Below are positions 7,654 to 14,262 of a DNA stretch of 29,525 nt, piece by piece. The DNA is from a virus: positions 1-29,525 of the IMG/VR virus record IMGVR_UViG_3300042288_000528. One strand, given 5' to 3'. The notes below the pieces were generated by a model, which saw only the letters and a program-made list of their open reading frames with translations, was not told the DNA's origin and searched no databases. Position numbers and translations under genes: made by a program. How positions within the stretch are numbered: position 1 is the first letter of the stretch; the number at the start of each line of letters is the position of its first letter.

Positions 7654-8108
7654 TTGTCATTGCGCCATTTGCCAAGAAGCTACCAAGTGGGAAGATGAAC
7701 CCCAAGGATTATCCATTTTGGGAAGAGCTTATCCCGATGCTGCCCAAGCCTGTCATCCAGGTTGGGGTTGATGGCGAACCACGCTTGGTTGAAGACTTCC
7801 GCAAAAACTTGCCATTGAATGCTTTGCGTCATTTGATCCTTCAGTGCGACACCTGGATTTCATGCGATAGTTTCTTGCAGCACTTTGGTTGGGATTTGGG
7901 CAAGCCTGGCATCGTGCTGTGGTCAGTATCGGACCCCAACATCTTTGGTCACCCTGAGAACATCAACCTGCTCAAGGACCGCGCTAATTTAGCGCCCAAC
8001 CAGTTTTTATGGTGGGACTTCTGTGAGCATGACCCCAACAAGTTTGTCGCGCCAGAGGTTGTTGCAAAGGCTGTTCAAAGCCTTTTGTACCTTGAACGCG
8101 CAGCCTAA
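7650..8108 (+). CDS. GT9 (heptosyltransferase-type) C-terminal domain, free-standing
   Basis: 152 residues, ATG 7650 overlapping the previous TGA by 4 bases (ATGA). The sequence follows the C-terminal Rossmann half of GT9 enzymes: an opening strand IVIAPFAKKLPSGK, then WEELIPMLPKPVIQVGVDGEP, LNALRHLILQCDTWISCDSFLQHFGWDLGKPGIVLWSVSDP. That last stretch corresponds to the 'aDlfig.DSGp.HlAaalgkP.v.lfG.tdP' donor-binding region of the family. Complete GT9 proteins are about 320-350 residues; this is half. Because the preceding gene ends in a GT9 N-half-like domain, the two products probably pair to form one active site with sugar-nucleotide donor specificity unknown. It is expected to be translationally coupled to its neighbour. 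Confidence 0.7.
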   Translation: MIVIAPFAKKLPSGKMNPKDYPFWEELIPMLPKPVIQVGVDGEPRLVEDFRKNLPLNALRHLILQCDTWISCDSFLQHFGWDLGKPGIVLWSVSDPNIFGHPENINLLKDRANLAPNQFLWWDFCEHDPNKFVAPEVVAKAVQSLLYLERAA

Positions 8109-8132
8109 AAATGATCAAATCGACTGATTGAC

Positions 8133-8137
8133 GGAGG
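8133..8137 (+). promoter_or_regulatory. Shine-Dalgarno GGAGG for the 8142 fibre gene
   Basis: A perfect GGAGG ends 4 bases before ATG 8142, in one of the few real gaps (8109-8141) of the operon. This gene therefore starts a new translation block rather than being coupled to the glycosyltransferase genes. No convincing -35/-10 promoter was seen in the gap. Confidence 0.65.
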
Positions 8138-8141
8138 CCTT

Positions 8142-8993
8142 ATGCCAGCCACAAATTACACCCCGATTTTGCTTTATAGAAGCTCAACTGCAGCAGCAGC
8201 GCCGTCAACGGCTAATCTTAATGCAGGCGAGCTTGCCATCAATTACAACGATGGCAAGTTATTTTACAAGGACAATGCTGGAACCCCTGCCATTCAGTTA
8301 ATTGGTGCTCGACTAGGTACCAATACAACGACGGGTGGAACAGTTGCAACAGCACTTGGCTCCGAGCTTAACAAGACGGGCGGCTTAGTCTCCCAATCTG
8401 GAACGCTAGCCTCTAGCGCGCTTTTATTGGGCGGCGGGTCAGGTGTAGCCATTACTTCAACCACCACAGGCACAGGCGTAGTAACGGCGGTTGGTAACGC
8501 AGTCAATACCACGGGCGGTTTGGTTACACAATCAGGAACCTTAACGGCTAATAATATCTTGCTTGGTGGTGGTGCAAGCACGGCCATTTCTTCATCAAGC
8601 CTTTTAGCCACTTCGGCTGCGGTAACTTCGGGTACTTACATTAAAGCAATTGGGTATGCCGATACGGTTGTGGCGCTTGGTAACACGGGTACAGCAATAA
8701 ATCTGGATGTTGTGAGCGGCGGCGTATTTACGGCAACACTTACAGGAAATGCGACGATTACACTTCGTTATCCCGTGTCTTCTGGCTCATCATCGTTTAC
8801 GCTCATTCTCACAAATGACGGAACAGCAGGTCGCACGGTGGCTTGGGCTGGCGGTTCGTTTAGGTTCCCTGGTGGTGCAGCATCCTTATCTCGCACAACG
8901 ACAGCTAATGCTATCGACATTTGGGTCTTCTTCACGCCAGATGGCGGGACGACTTGGTATGGCAATATCGCCATGAAGAATATGACAGCTTAA
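8142..8993 (+). CDS. Tail fibre / fibre-like virion protein
   Basis: 283 residues. Residues 3-45 match a fibre N-terminal module common in aquatic phages: YTPILLYRSSTAAAAP, then LNAGELAINYNDGKLFYKD. Residues 50-170 are Thr/Gly/Ser-rich with two related passages, each running GGLV(S/T)QSGTL.(S/A)...LLGGG followed by (V/T)AI(T/S). Residues 180-283 form a compact beta domain (FTATLTGNATITLRY, FTLILTNDGTAGRTVAWAGGSFRFPGG, WVFFTPDGGTTWYGN) of the kind found at the tips of side fibres. It has no cysteines and no signal peptide. A second or alternative host-contact fibre is the likely role, possibly stacked on the fibre from 3589. Confidence 0.7.
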   Translation: MPATNYTPILLYRSSTAAAAPSTANLNAGELAINYNDGKLFYKDNAGTPAIQLIGARLGTNTTTGGTVATALGSELNKTGGLVSQSGTLASSALLLGGGSGVAITSTTTGTGVVTAVGNAVNTTGGLVTQSGTLTANNILLGGGASTAISSSSLLATSAAVTSGTYIKAIGYADTVVALGNTGTAINLDVVSGGVFTATLTGNATITLRYPVSSGSSSFTLILTNDGTAGRTVAWAGGSFRFPGGAASLSRTTTANAIDIWVFFTPDGGTTWYGNIAMKNMTA

Positions 8994-8994
8994 T

Positions 8995-8999
8995 AGGAG
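8995..8999 (+). promoter_or_regulatory. Shine-Dalgarno AGGAG for the 9007 gene
   Basis: AGGAG lies 7 bases before ATG 9007 in the 13-base gap after the fibre gene. It gives the helical protein, and the oxygenase genes coupled behind it, their own strong ribosome entry site. Confidence 0.65.
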
Positions 9000-9006
9000 T
9001 AAGAAA

Positions 9007-9240
9007 ATGGCTTTAACCACAGAGCAGCAAGCACAAGTAGATATTCAGTTGGCTGTCGAGAACGCACGACATGCTAATCAAATGCAAGCCGAGGCAGTTC
9101 GTGCAAAGCTTGAAGCAGTCCGTTTAGCAAAAGAAACGCTGATTGAGAACGCTCGCAGTAAACCTGTTGATTCTCGTGATGTATCAGCGGCTGATATTCA
9201 GGCTTTTGCTCAAACGCTTGTGTCGTACATCAACGGATGA
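9007..9240 (+). CDS. Small helical (coiled-coil-like) protein
   Basis: 77 residues. Nearly the whole protein is predicted helix: residues 5-52 are rich in Ala, Gln, Glu and Lys (EQQAQVDIQLAVENARHANQ, then KLEAVRLAKETLIENARSKP) with heptad-like spacing. Residues 56-77 (RDVSAADIQAFAQTLVSYIN) form a second short helix. I recall closely similar small proteins beside fibre and oxygenase genes in aquatic phage genomes, but no function is established to my knowledge. Its stop overlaps the first oxygenase start (ATGA), so the two are coupled. A scaffold or chaperone-like partner for the fibre or oxygenases is possible but is inference. Confidence 0.65.
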   Translation: MALTTEQQAQVDIQLAVENARHANQMQAEAVRAKLEAVRLAKETLIENARSKPVDSRDVSAADIQAFAQTLVSYING

Positions 9241-9830
9241 TTCAGGGTTTTGCTTATTTTCCTGCCATCGTTTATCGCGATGAGCATCCTGAGTGGGTTG
9301 ATTATGCGCTGAAGATTTCACAGAAATACTTTGACGCACAGCCTAATCAGGGTGCTATGTGCCAGACGGGGCATATGGGGAATGATCCTGACATGAAGTT
9401 TTTAACGGATTACTTGCAGTCAACCAGCCATGACATCTTGGCAAGTCAAGGCTATGCAATGGATCGGTATGAACTTTATGTCTCGGGCTTGTGGGGGCAG
9501 GAAGTCAAAGGGCATGGCGGCACGAATGTGCATGTGCATAAGCACAGTCAACTTTGCGGTTGGTTCTTTTTAGAAGCCCCTGAAGGTGGCTCATACCCTG
9601 TGTTTTATGACACTCGTGCTAACAAGCAAATGATTGAGCTTGACTTTGCGCCAAGCGATGAAGTGACTAACGCAACTTCAACTGTTCACTTTAATAACAT
9701 TGTTCCAGGTACTGTACTACTAGCCAACTCATGGATGCAACATCAGCTAACCCCAAACATGACAGATAAGCCAACCAAGAGTATCCACTTTATCGTTTCG
9801 CACAGGGATAAGCCATGCAGTACATGCTGA
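9237..9830 (+). CDS. 2OG-Fe(II) oxygenase-like protein (2OG-FeII_Oxy_5 type)
   Basis: 197 residues, ATGA overlap with the previous gene. The core fits the PF13759-type double-stranded beta helix. The first metal-binding segment is NVHVHKHSQLCGWFFLEAPEGG (split here as NVHVHKHS at 98-104 and the following strand), with His at 99, 101 and 103. It is followed by PVFYDTRANKQ, a PGTVLLANSWMQHQL segment with the distal His169, and SIHFIVSHR as the closing strand. Enzymes of this fold use 2-oxoglutarate and O2 to hydroxylate a substrate. Which of the clustered His residues bind iron cannot be fixed by eye, and the usual HxD is not obvious. First of four adjacent oxygenase genes between two virion genes; substrate unknown. 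Confidence 0.7.
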   Translation: MIQGFAYFPAIVYRDEHPEWVDYALKISQKYFDAQPNQGAMCQTGHMGNDPDMKFLTDYLQSTSHDILASQGYAMDRYELYVSGLWGQEVKGHGGTNVHVHKHSQLCGWFFLEAPEGGSYPVFYDTRANKQMIELDFAPSDEVTNATSTVHFNNIVPGTVLLANSWMQHQLTPNMTDKPTKSIHFIVSHRDKPCSTC

Positions 9831-10402
9831 CACCTTATGCCGAGTCGGTTGAGCCTTTTGCTTGGTGGGAGGGTGCGTTTAATGATCAAGAGCTTAATTG
9901 GTTACAAGAGCGAGCTATCAAAGCCGATCAAAGAGCGCAAGTTGGTGGTGGGTCAGACCCAGAGCGTTTAGCGCAAATTCGCCGCTCTCATGTGTCATGG
10001 ATGGACTGCAATCAAGAAACCGAGTGGGTGTTTCGCAAGCTAGCCCATGCTATCTCGTCGCTTAATTCTCAGTTTTATCGGTTTGATCTCACTGGATTTG
10101 GTGAGGCTTTACAGCTTACTAATTATGACCAATCCGAGAATGGTATGTATGGTTGGCATCAGGATTACGGTGGCAGGCGCAGTGTAAGTAGAAAGCTTTC
10201 AGCAGTGCTTCAATTGACCGATCCAGCACAGTACGAAGGTGGCAACCTTCAGATTATGACTAGCGGTAACCCTATGAATGTGCGTAAACAGCGCGGGCTA
10301 ATTGCGGTGTTTCCATCCTATACCCTTCATCAAGTAACGCCCGTAACTCAAGGCAGCAGGCAAAGTCTTGTGGCATGGCTTTCAGGACCGGCATTTCGAT
10401 GA
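9815..10402 (+). CDS. PKHD-type 2OG-Fe(II) oxygenase
   Basis: 195 residues, 16-base overlap with the preceding gene. This is the clearest oxygenase of the four. The iron triad is visible as H115-x-D117 in YGWHQDYGG and H172 in YTLHQVTPV, and the 2-oxoglutarate-binding Arg is R182 in GSRQSLVAWLSG. Intervening strands RKLSAVLQLTDP and YEGGNLQI and the RGLIAVFPSY segment match the PKHD hydroxylase family (prolyl/lysyl hydroxylase-like fold). Expected reaction: hydroxylation of a protein side chain or small molecule with decarboxylation of 2-oxoglutarate. It is a cytosolic enzyme with no signal peptide. Gene order suggests a virion protein substrate, which is inference. Confidence 0.88.
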   Translation: MQYMLTPYAESVEPFAWWEGAFNDQELNWLQERAIKADQRAQVGGGSDPERLAQIRRSHVSWMDCNQETEWVFRKLAHAISSLNSQFYRFDLTGFGEALQLTNYDQSENGMYGWHQDYGGRRSVSRKLSAVLQLTDPAQYEGGNLQIMTSGNPMNVRKQRGLIAVFPSYTLHQVTPVTQGSRQSLVAWLSGPAFR

Positions 10403-10995
10403 ATATTGATTACAACGGATTCATTGGCATTTATAACAATGTGTACCCTGAAGGGTATTGTCAGCATTTGATCAATGAATTTGATCGTTTGGAAAGGGAT
10501 AGCGCAGGGTCTAACCGCTGGCAGTCTGAAAAAGCACCTGAGTCAAGGAAAAATGACTACCAAATTGGTTTAGATTTGCGTGGTCATAGTACCCATGACT
10601 TTGAAGATAGACGCATCGTGCCGATGTTTTTTGATGGGTTGCAGGCTTGCTATGACGAATACACACGAAAGTTTTCAACGCTTGCTGACGGTAAGATCCG
10701 CGCTAATGTGATGAAGATGCAGCGCACTCCTCCTGGTGGTGGCTATCATGTGTGGCATGGCGAACAAGGTGGGGGTGATCACGCGGCGCGAGTGCTGGTT
10801 TATATGCTTTATCTCAATACCCTTGAGCCACATGAAGCAGGTGAGACTGAATTCTTGTATCAGCAACAACGCTTTCGTCCCACTGAAAACCAAATAATCT
10901 TGTGGCCTGCTTCATTTACGCATACGCATCGAGGTAATACAGTGTTTGGTGAGCGGTCTAAATATGTTGTGACGGGGTGGTTTTACTATGACTAA
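10399..10995 (+). CDS. 2OG-Fe(II) oxygenase with HxE-type iron motif
   Basis: 198 residues from ATG 10399 (ATGA overlap with the previous stop); an ATG 24 bases upstream in frame is less likely. The core has YHVWHGEQGG with H120-x-E122 as the probable first iron motif (Glu in place of the usual Asp). Then come a RVLVYMLYLNTL strand, ETEFLYQQQRF, a PTENQIILWPASFTHTHRG segment with the distal His at 175 or 177, and ERSKYVVTGWFYYD, in which R186 or K188 may bind 2-oxoglutarate. The overall pattern is that of the P4H-like phage oxygenases common in marine phages. It differs clearly from its neighbours, so this is not a simple tandem duplication. Substrate unknown. Confidence 0.82.
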   Translation: MNIDYNGFIGIYNNVYPEGYCQHLINEFDRLERDSAGSNRWQSEKAPESRKNDYQIGLDLRGHSTHDFEDRRIVPMFFDGLQACYDEYTRKFSTLADGKIRANVMKMQRTPPGGGYHVWHGEQGGGDHAARVLVYMLYLNTLEPHEAGETEFLYQQQRFRPTENQIILWPASFTHTHRGNTVFGERSKYVVTGWFYYD

Positions 10996-11575
10996 GCCAG
11001 AAGAATTTGAGCAATACGGATGTGTGCTCGTGGAAGGTTTTCTTGATCCGCTAACGGTAAAAACCATATCCATGTACATGGAAAACAAAATTCGTCGCGA
11101 TGGGTGGCGAGGAAAAGTAATGGACGACCCGGTTACTAAACTTGCTTATTACGCTGATCCTTTAATTGAAACGGTGCTTCAAGCAAGCCTGACTTTAGTA
11201 ACCGAGACCTGCGGGAAAGAGCTTGATCCGACTTACTCTTACATGCGCGTGTACCAACCTGGAGAAGAGCTTGAGCCACATGTTGATCGCCCGTCATGTG
11301 AAATTAGCGTAACAGTCAATGTGGCTTCAAAGGGTACGCCCTCATCAATCTGGATGCACTATAAAGACAATGCGCCACACGCCTACACACTTAATCCCGG
11401 TGATGCGGTTGTTTATAAAGGCTGCGAAGCTAAGCACTGGCGCAAGCCTTTTGAAGCAGATCAGTTGAATGTGCAATTCATGTTGCACTATGTTGATAAA
11501 CATGGACCCCATGCTGAGTGTAAATTTGATACACGCCCAAATCTTGGCTTTCCTTTTGAAACGCGGGGGTCATAA
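10988..11575 (+). CDS. 2OG-Fe(II) oxygenase-like protein
   Basis: 195 residues, 8-base overlap with the preceding gene. A jelly-roll oxygenase core is visible: YSYMRVYQPGEELEPHVDRP with H98-x-D100, strand ISVTVNVASKG, IWMHYKDNAPH, a LNPGDAVVYKGCEAKHWRKPF segment with the distal His150 and Arg152, and a closing strand NVQFMLHYVD. The N-terminal 60 residues are helical. The C-terminal tail after residue 175 includes one Cys and is not part of the fold. It is the last of four oxygenase-like genes and its stop overlaps the start of the glycine-rich tip-like protein. Of the four it is the most divergent from the PKHD pattern, but the HxD...H spacing supports activity. Confidence 0.75.
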   Translation: MTKPEEFEQYGCVLVEGFLDPLTVKTISMYMENKIRRDGWRGKVMDDPVTKLAYYADPLIETVLQASLTLVTETCGKELDPTYSYMRVYQPGEELEPHVDRPSCEISVTVNVASKGTPSSIWMHYKDNAPHAYTLNPGDAVVYKGCEAKHWRKPFEADQLNVQFMLHYVDKHGPHAECKFDTRPNLGFPFETRGS

Positions 11576-12477
11576 TGCCTGCTGGTACACCTAAAGTTAC
11601 GATGTTTGGGGGCAAGGCACTTGTCCCTGGTGGCTGTCAAACCTTTAATGCGCCTGGAACTTTTACGGTTCCTACAGGGGTAACAAAAATTAATCTCGTT
11701 GGTTACGGCGGTGCTGGTAATCCAGGTAACGCTGGCAACCCTGGCGGTAGGGGGGCTGGTGGTAGTGGGGGCAAAGGAGCTAATGGATGTCCTAACCCGA
11801 TATATCTAACACCCGGTGGCGCTGGCGGTGCTGCAGGCAGTTCCGGTAACTCAGGATCGGCAGGAAATGCGGGGTCTAGTTCGACGGGGTTTTGCAAAAC
11901 TTTCCCTGGGGGAAGTGCGGGTAATGGCGGCACTGGTGGTACTGTTGGAAACACAGGAGGTACAGGCGGGGCAGGAAATCGCTTTGCACCCGGTGGCGGT
12001 CCCGGTGGATGCCCTGGCGGGGGTGCAGGAGGGAGTTATGGCAGCACCATTCACCCTCAATTTTATCGTACCTTTGCCGGTGGCGGCGGTGGAGGGGCTG
12101 GTTTATGTAATCCAGGATCTGCGGCCAGTGGCTTTTCTCCAGGTGCAGGAGGTAACCCAGGAGGTGGTCCTGGCGGTATTGGTTTTTATTGCCAACAGAA
12201 TAACCCGTGTGGTTCATGCCCTCAGACTGCCGTCGGTGTTAAAGGATCTGCCGCAAATGTTTCGGGTGCGGGGGGTGGAGGTGGAGGTGGTGCATCAAGT
12301 TCCTTCTGCAACGGCGGGGGAGGTGGTGGCCGAGGGAATGCCGGTAATGCTGGCAACCCAGGCAACCCAGGTTCAAATGCTAATCCAACATCATTTAATT
12401 GCGTATCTGTAAATCCAGGCGGTTCGTACCCTGTAACGGTTAATGGACAGATCAAAGTATCCTGGAATCCGCAATGA
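11575..12477 (+). CDS. Glycine-rich tail tip / adhesin-like protein
   Basis: 300 residues. Residues 18-45 form the short N-terminal strand pair FTVPTGVTKINLVGYGGAG typical of glycine-rich phage tip proteins. Residues 45-280 are dominated by GG, GNPGNAGNPG and GGAGGSGG runs interrupted by short non-glycine patches. This is the composition of polyglycine-II helix bundles seen in T-even-type gp38 adhesins, where the variable loops contact the receptor. Residues 285-300 (YPVTVNGQIKVSWNP) close with a strand. Ten cysteines are scattered through it, unusual for a phage fibre. It follows four oxygenases and precedes a tail assembly chaperone-like gene two positions on, which supports a fibre-tip role. 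Confidence 0.75.
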   Translation: MPAGTPKVTMFGGKALVPGGCQTFNAPGTFTVPTGVTKINLVGYGGAGNPGNAGNPGGRGAGGSGGKGANGCPNPIYLTPGGAGGAAGSSGNSGSAGNAGSSSTGFCKTFPGGSAGNGGTGGTVGNTGGTGGAGNRFAPGGGPGGCPGGGAGGSYGSTIHPQFYRTFAGGGGGGAGLCNPGSAASGFSPGAGGNPGGGPGGIGFYCQQNNPCGSCPQTAVGVKGSAANVSGAGGGGGGGASSSFCNGGGGGGRGNAGNAGNPGNPGSNANPTSFNCVSVNPGGSYPVTVNGQIKVSWNPQ

Positions 12478-12983
12478 AAAAAGAAACCAAAAAAGCCTTT
12501 GATGACCTGCGTTCTAAACAGGATATAGCTAATGCCACGGGCGAACTTACTCGTGCCAGATCAATAGCAGTGGGCACGGCGTTTGGTGGCATTACTGAGC
12601 TTTCTATGCGAGGCAATGATGGGTCTCATTTATGGTGTTTGATGCAGCCTGTTGAAGTCATTGAACTTATTCATCAGCTTGCTGCTAATGTAGGGTGTCA
12701 TATTCACATTCAACCGCGCCGAGATTTTTCAGCTTGGCGTGATTGGAAATACACCGAGGAAGAGTTAGCGCATTATCGTGGCAATCAAATTGGTCCTTGG
12801 CAAGCAGGATCAGGCTGGGCACCTCATGTTAACGATATGGCACCTCATCAAGACAAAGGCGCAGTGCTGCCGCCTCCTGAAATGCAGCCGGGGTTAAAGA
12901 TTGAAAGGAATAATCATGAGCCTGTGGCAACTGAAAAAACTGTCAACCGGCGAAGCGCTAAACGAGCCGCAGCCACTGCCTGA
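12474..12983 (+). CDS. Hypothetical protein of the fibre region
   Basis: 169 residues, ATGA overlap with the glycine-rich protein. I do not recognise it. The N-terminus is charged and helical (KKETKKAFDDLRSKQD). Residues 30-85 look like an alpha/beta domain (GTAFGGITELSMRGNDG, LWCLMQPVEVIELIHQLAANVGCHIHIQPR). Residues 85-125 are Trp/His/Gly-rich (YRGNQIGPWQAGSGWAPHVNDM), and the C-terminal 40 residues are Pro- and then Lys/Arg/Ala-rich and probably disordered. The last 68 bases are shared with the next gene in another frame. Placement between a tip-like protein and a chaperone-like protein suggests involvement in fibre assembly. Confidence 0.55.
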   Translation: MKKETKKAFDDLRSKQDIANATGELTRARSIAVGTAFGGITELSMRGNDGSHLWCLMQPVEVIELIHQLAANVGCHIHIQPRRDFSAWRDWKYTEEELAHYRGNQIGPWQAGSGWAPHVNDMAPHQDKGAVLPPPEMQPGLKIERNNHEPVATEKTVNRRSAKRAAATA

Positions 12984-13302
12984 AAACTGGGGGCCGATCT
13001 TCGGTCTTCATGGCTTTATGGATCGACTTGGTGATTTGTCATGGTTAGGTGAAGCCTATAACGACCAAGGCTGGGTGCAGGTTGGCGAAGCGCCACCGTC
13101 TCCGGTAGTGGCAACCAAAGCGCAGCTTGAATGGGATCGCGCCAAGAAAATGCTGCAAGAGTCAGATTGGTCGATGCTACCTGATGTGCCCATGACGGCT
13201 GGTGATAAAGCTGCGTGGATTGAGTATCGGCGTGGGTTGCGTGAGATTCGACTGCAAGTTGGTTTTCCAGATAGCATTGAATGGCCGAAGGGGCCAAAAT
13301 AA
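12916..13302 (+). CDS. Phage tail assembly chaperone-like protein
   Basis: 128 residues from ATG 12916, preceded by AAAGGA, and overlapping the upstream gene by 68 bases; an in-frame TTG at 12901 is less likely. Residues 70-128 match the tail assembly chaperone family I recall as Phage_tail_APC (PF16778): WDRAKKMLQESDWSMLPDVP, AAWIEYRRGLREIRLQVGFP and IEWPKGP. These proteins, related to the Tfa-type fibre chaperones, help fold or trimerise tail fibres and tend to be encoded just after the fibre they serve. Residues 1-60 are a Trp/Leu/Gly-rich region without a clear family. The nearest candidate client is the glycine-rich protein at 11575. Confidence 0.75.
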   Translation: MSLWQLKKLSTGEALNEPQPLPENWGPIFGLHGFMDRLGDLSWLGEAYNDQGWVQVGEAPPSPVVATKAQLEWDRAKKMLQESDWSMLPDVPMTAGDKAAWIEYRRGLREIRLQVGFPDSIEWPKGPK

Positions 13303-14027
13303 TGTTTTGGTTTTGCAAGCCTAAAATTCTTAACATTGACTTTTTTACAACTAGGGAAGACATTTTTCATAGTGCCAAGCCAAAAAAAGCGGCTCAATTT
13401 TTTCCAAAATGGTTCAAAAACTTACCAAAACCATTTTTTGAGGAAGATCGCAACGCGCCATTAGTGCTTAAAAAAACCATAAAACATTGCCCCGCATTTA
13501 TAAATTTGTATGCTTCTGGATTTATGTTTCCATTATGGTCTGATTTGAACATAGAAGTTAAAAGTGAAACTTATAGGTATCAATTTGCAGATAATCAATC
13601 AACGGTAAATTTTCACTCAAAAAAACAATTTTGTGGTTTTGATTTTGAAGATAGTCATCTTCAAATAAAGCTATTAAACCCGTGGCACATGATTACAAAC
13701 AGAGATGTAAATATGCTTTGGACCGCTCCGGTATGGAATAACTTTGGCGTTGAGGATATTGTTATTGCTCCCGGTGTGTTTTCAGCATACAAAGGTTTAT
13801 ATGAAGCAAATATAAATATGTTCGTCAAAAAAAATGAAACAAAAATTTATCAATTAAATTTTGGAGACCCTCTGGTTCATATTGTTCCATTAACAAATAT
13901 GCCAATTAAACTCCACTATCATTTAGTTTCACAAAAAGAACTTGAAAGCAGATGGTCTAAGTTTCCGATAAAACTAATGCAATTAGATGGGTACAGACGC
14001 GCAAGAAAATTATGCTCACATGCCTAA
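13302..14027 (+). CDS. DUF6065-like protein, AT-rich gene
   Basis: 241 residues from ATG 13302 (TAATG junction); an in-frame ATG at 13281 would extend into the previous gene. The sequence has an ordered set of features: AAQFFPKWFKNLPKPF near residue 30, LKKTIKHCPAFINLYASGFMFPLWSDLNIEV around 55-85, IKLLNPWHMITNRDVNMLW around 125-142, and GDPLVHIVPL near 195. These match a phage protein family of unknown function that I recall as DUF6065, found near fibre genes of T4-like cyanophages. The base composition is strikingly AT-rich, with long A and T runs, unlike every neighbour. No known catalytic motif is visible. A late-acquired accessory gene is likely. Confidence 0.65.
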   Translation: MFWFCKPKILNIDFFTTREDIFHSAKPKKAAQFFPKWFKNLPKPFFEEDRNAPLVLKKTIKHCPAFINLYASGFMFPLWSDLNIEVKSETYRYQFADNQSTVNFHSKKQFCGFDFEDSHLQIKLLNPWHMITNRDVNMLWTAPVWNNFGVEDIVIAPGVFSAYKGLYEANINMFVKKNETKIYQLNFGDPLVHIVPLTNMPIKLHYHLVSQKELESRWSKFPIKLMQLDGYRRARKLCSHA

Positions 14028-14262
14028 CTATACGATTCGGTTTAACAAAAGCCGAGGGCAACCAGGGCGAGGAACCATAGAGCATGTATGGAGAGTTTTT
14101 GAAGATGGACGCGAACACCTTGCACGGCACTTGCAAATCCGAGTGCCGACTTGGAGCGAGTTGGATGCCAACGGTCAGGACTACAACATTGCCTGCCGAG
14201 GCAAGATGCTTTGGTTTGCCGACACAGATACAGCGGTGATTATTGATGAATCGAACTTGTGA
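14020..14262 (+). CDS. Small hypothetical phage protein
   Basis: 80 residues from ATG 14020, overlapping the previous stop by 8 bases (ATGCCTAA); an ATG 33 bases upstream in frame is less likely. The protein reads as a compact alpha/beta fold: NYTIRFNKSRGQPGRGT, then HVWRVFEDGREHLARHLQIRVPTWSE, and GQDYNIACRGKMLWFADTDTAVI. Proteins of this pattern occur in T4-like and aquatic phage fibre regions, but I know no function for them. Base composition returns to that of the rest of the region. Its last bases overlap the cysteine-cluster gene. Confidence 0.6.
   Translation: MPNYTIRFNKSRGQPGRGTIEHVWRVFEDGREHLARHLQIRVPTWSELDANGQDYNIACRGKMLWFADTDTAVIIDESNL

Noticed and set aside
8109-8141. Possible promoter (TTGAC at about 8128) before the fibre gene
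   Set aside because: There is no -10 element at a suitable distance before the start codon; the TTGAC runs straight into the Shine-Dalgarno.
11816-12412. Alternative + strand frame in the glycine-rich gene
   Set aside because: Val/Ala/Gln-rich shadow of GG-rich codons; the glycine-rich frame begins and ends at coupled junctions.
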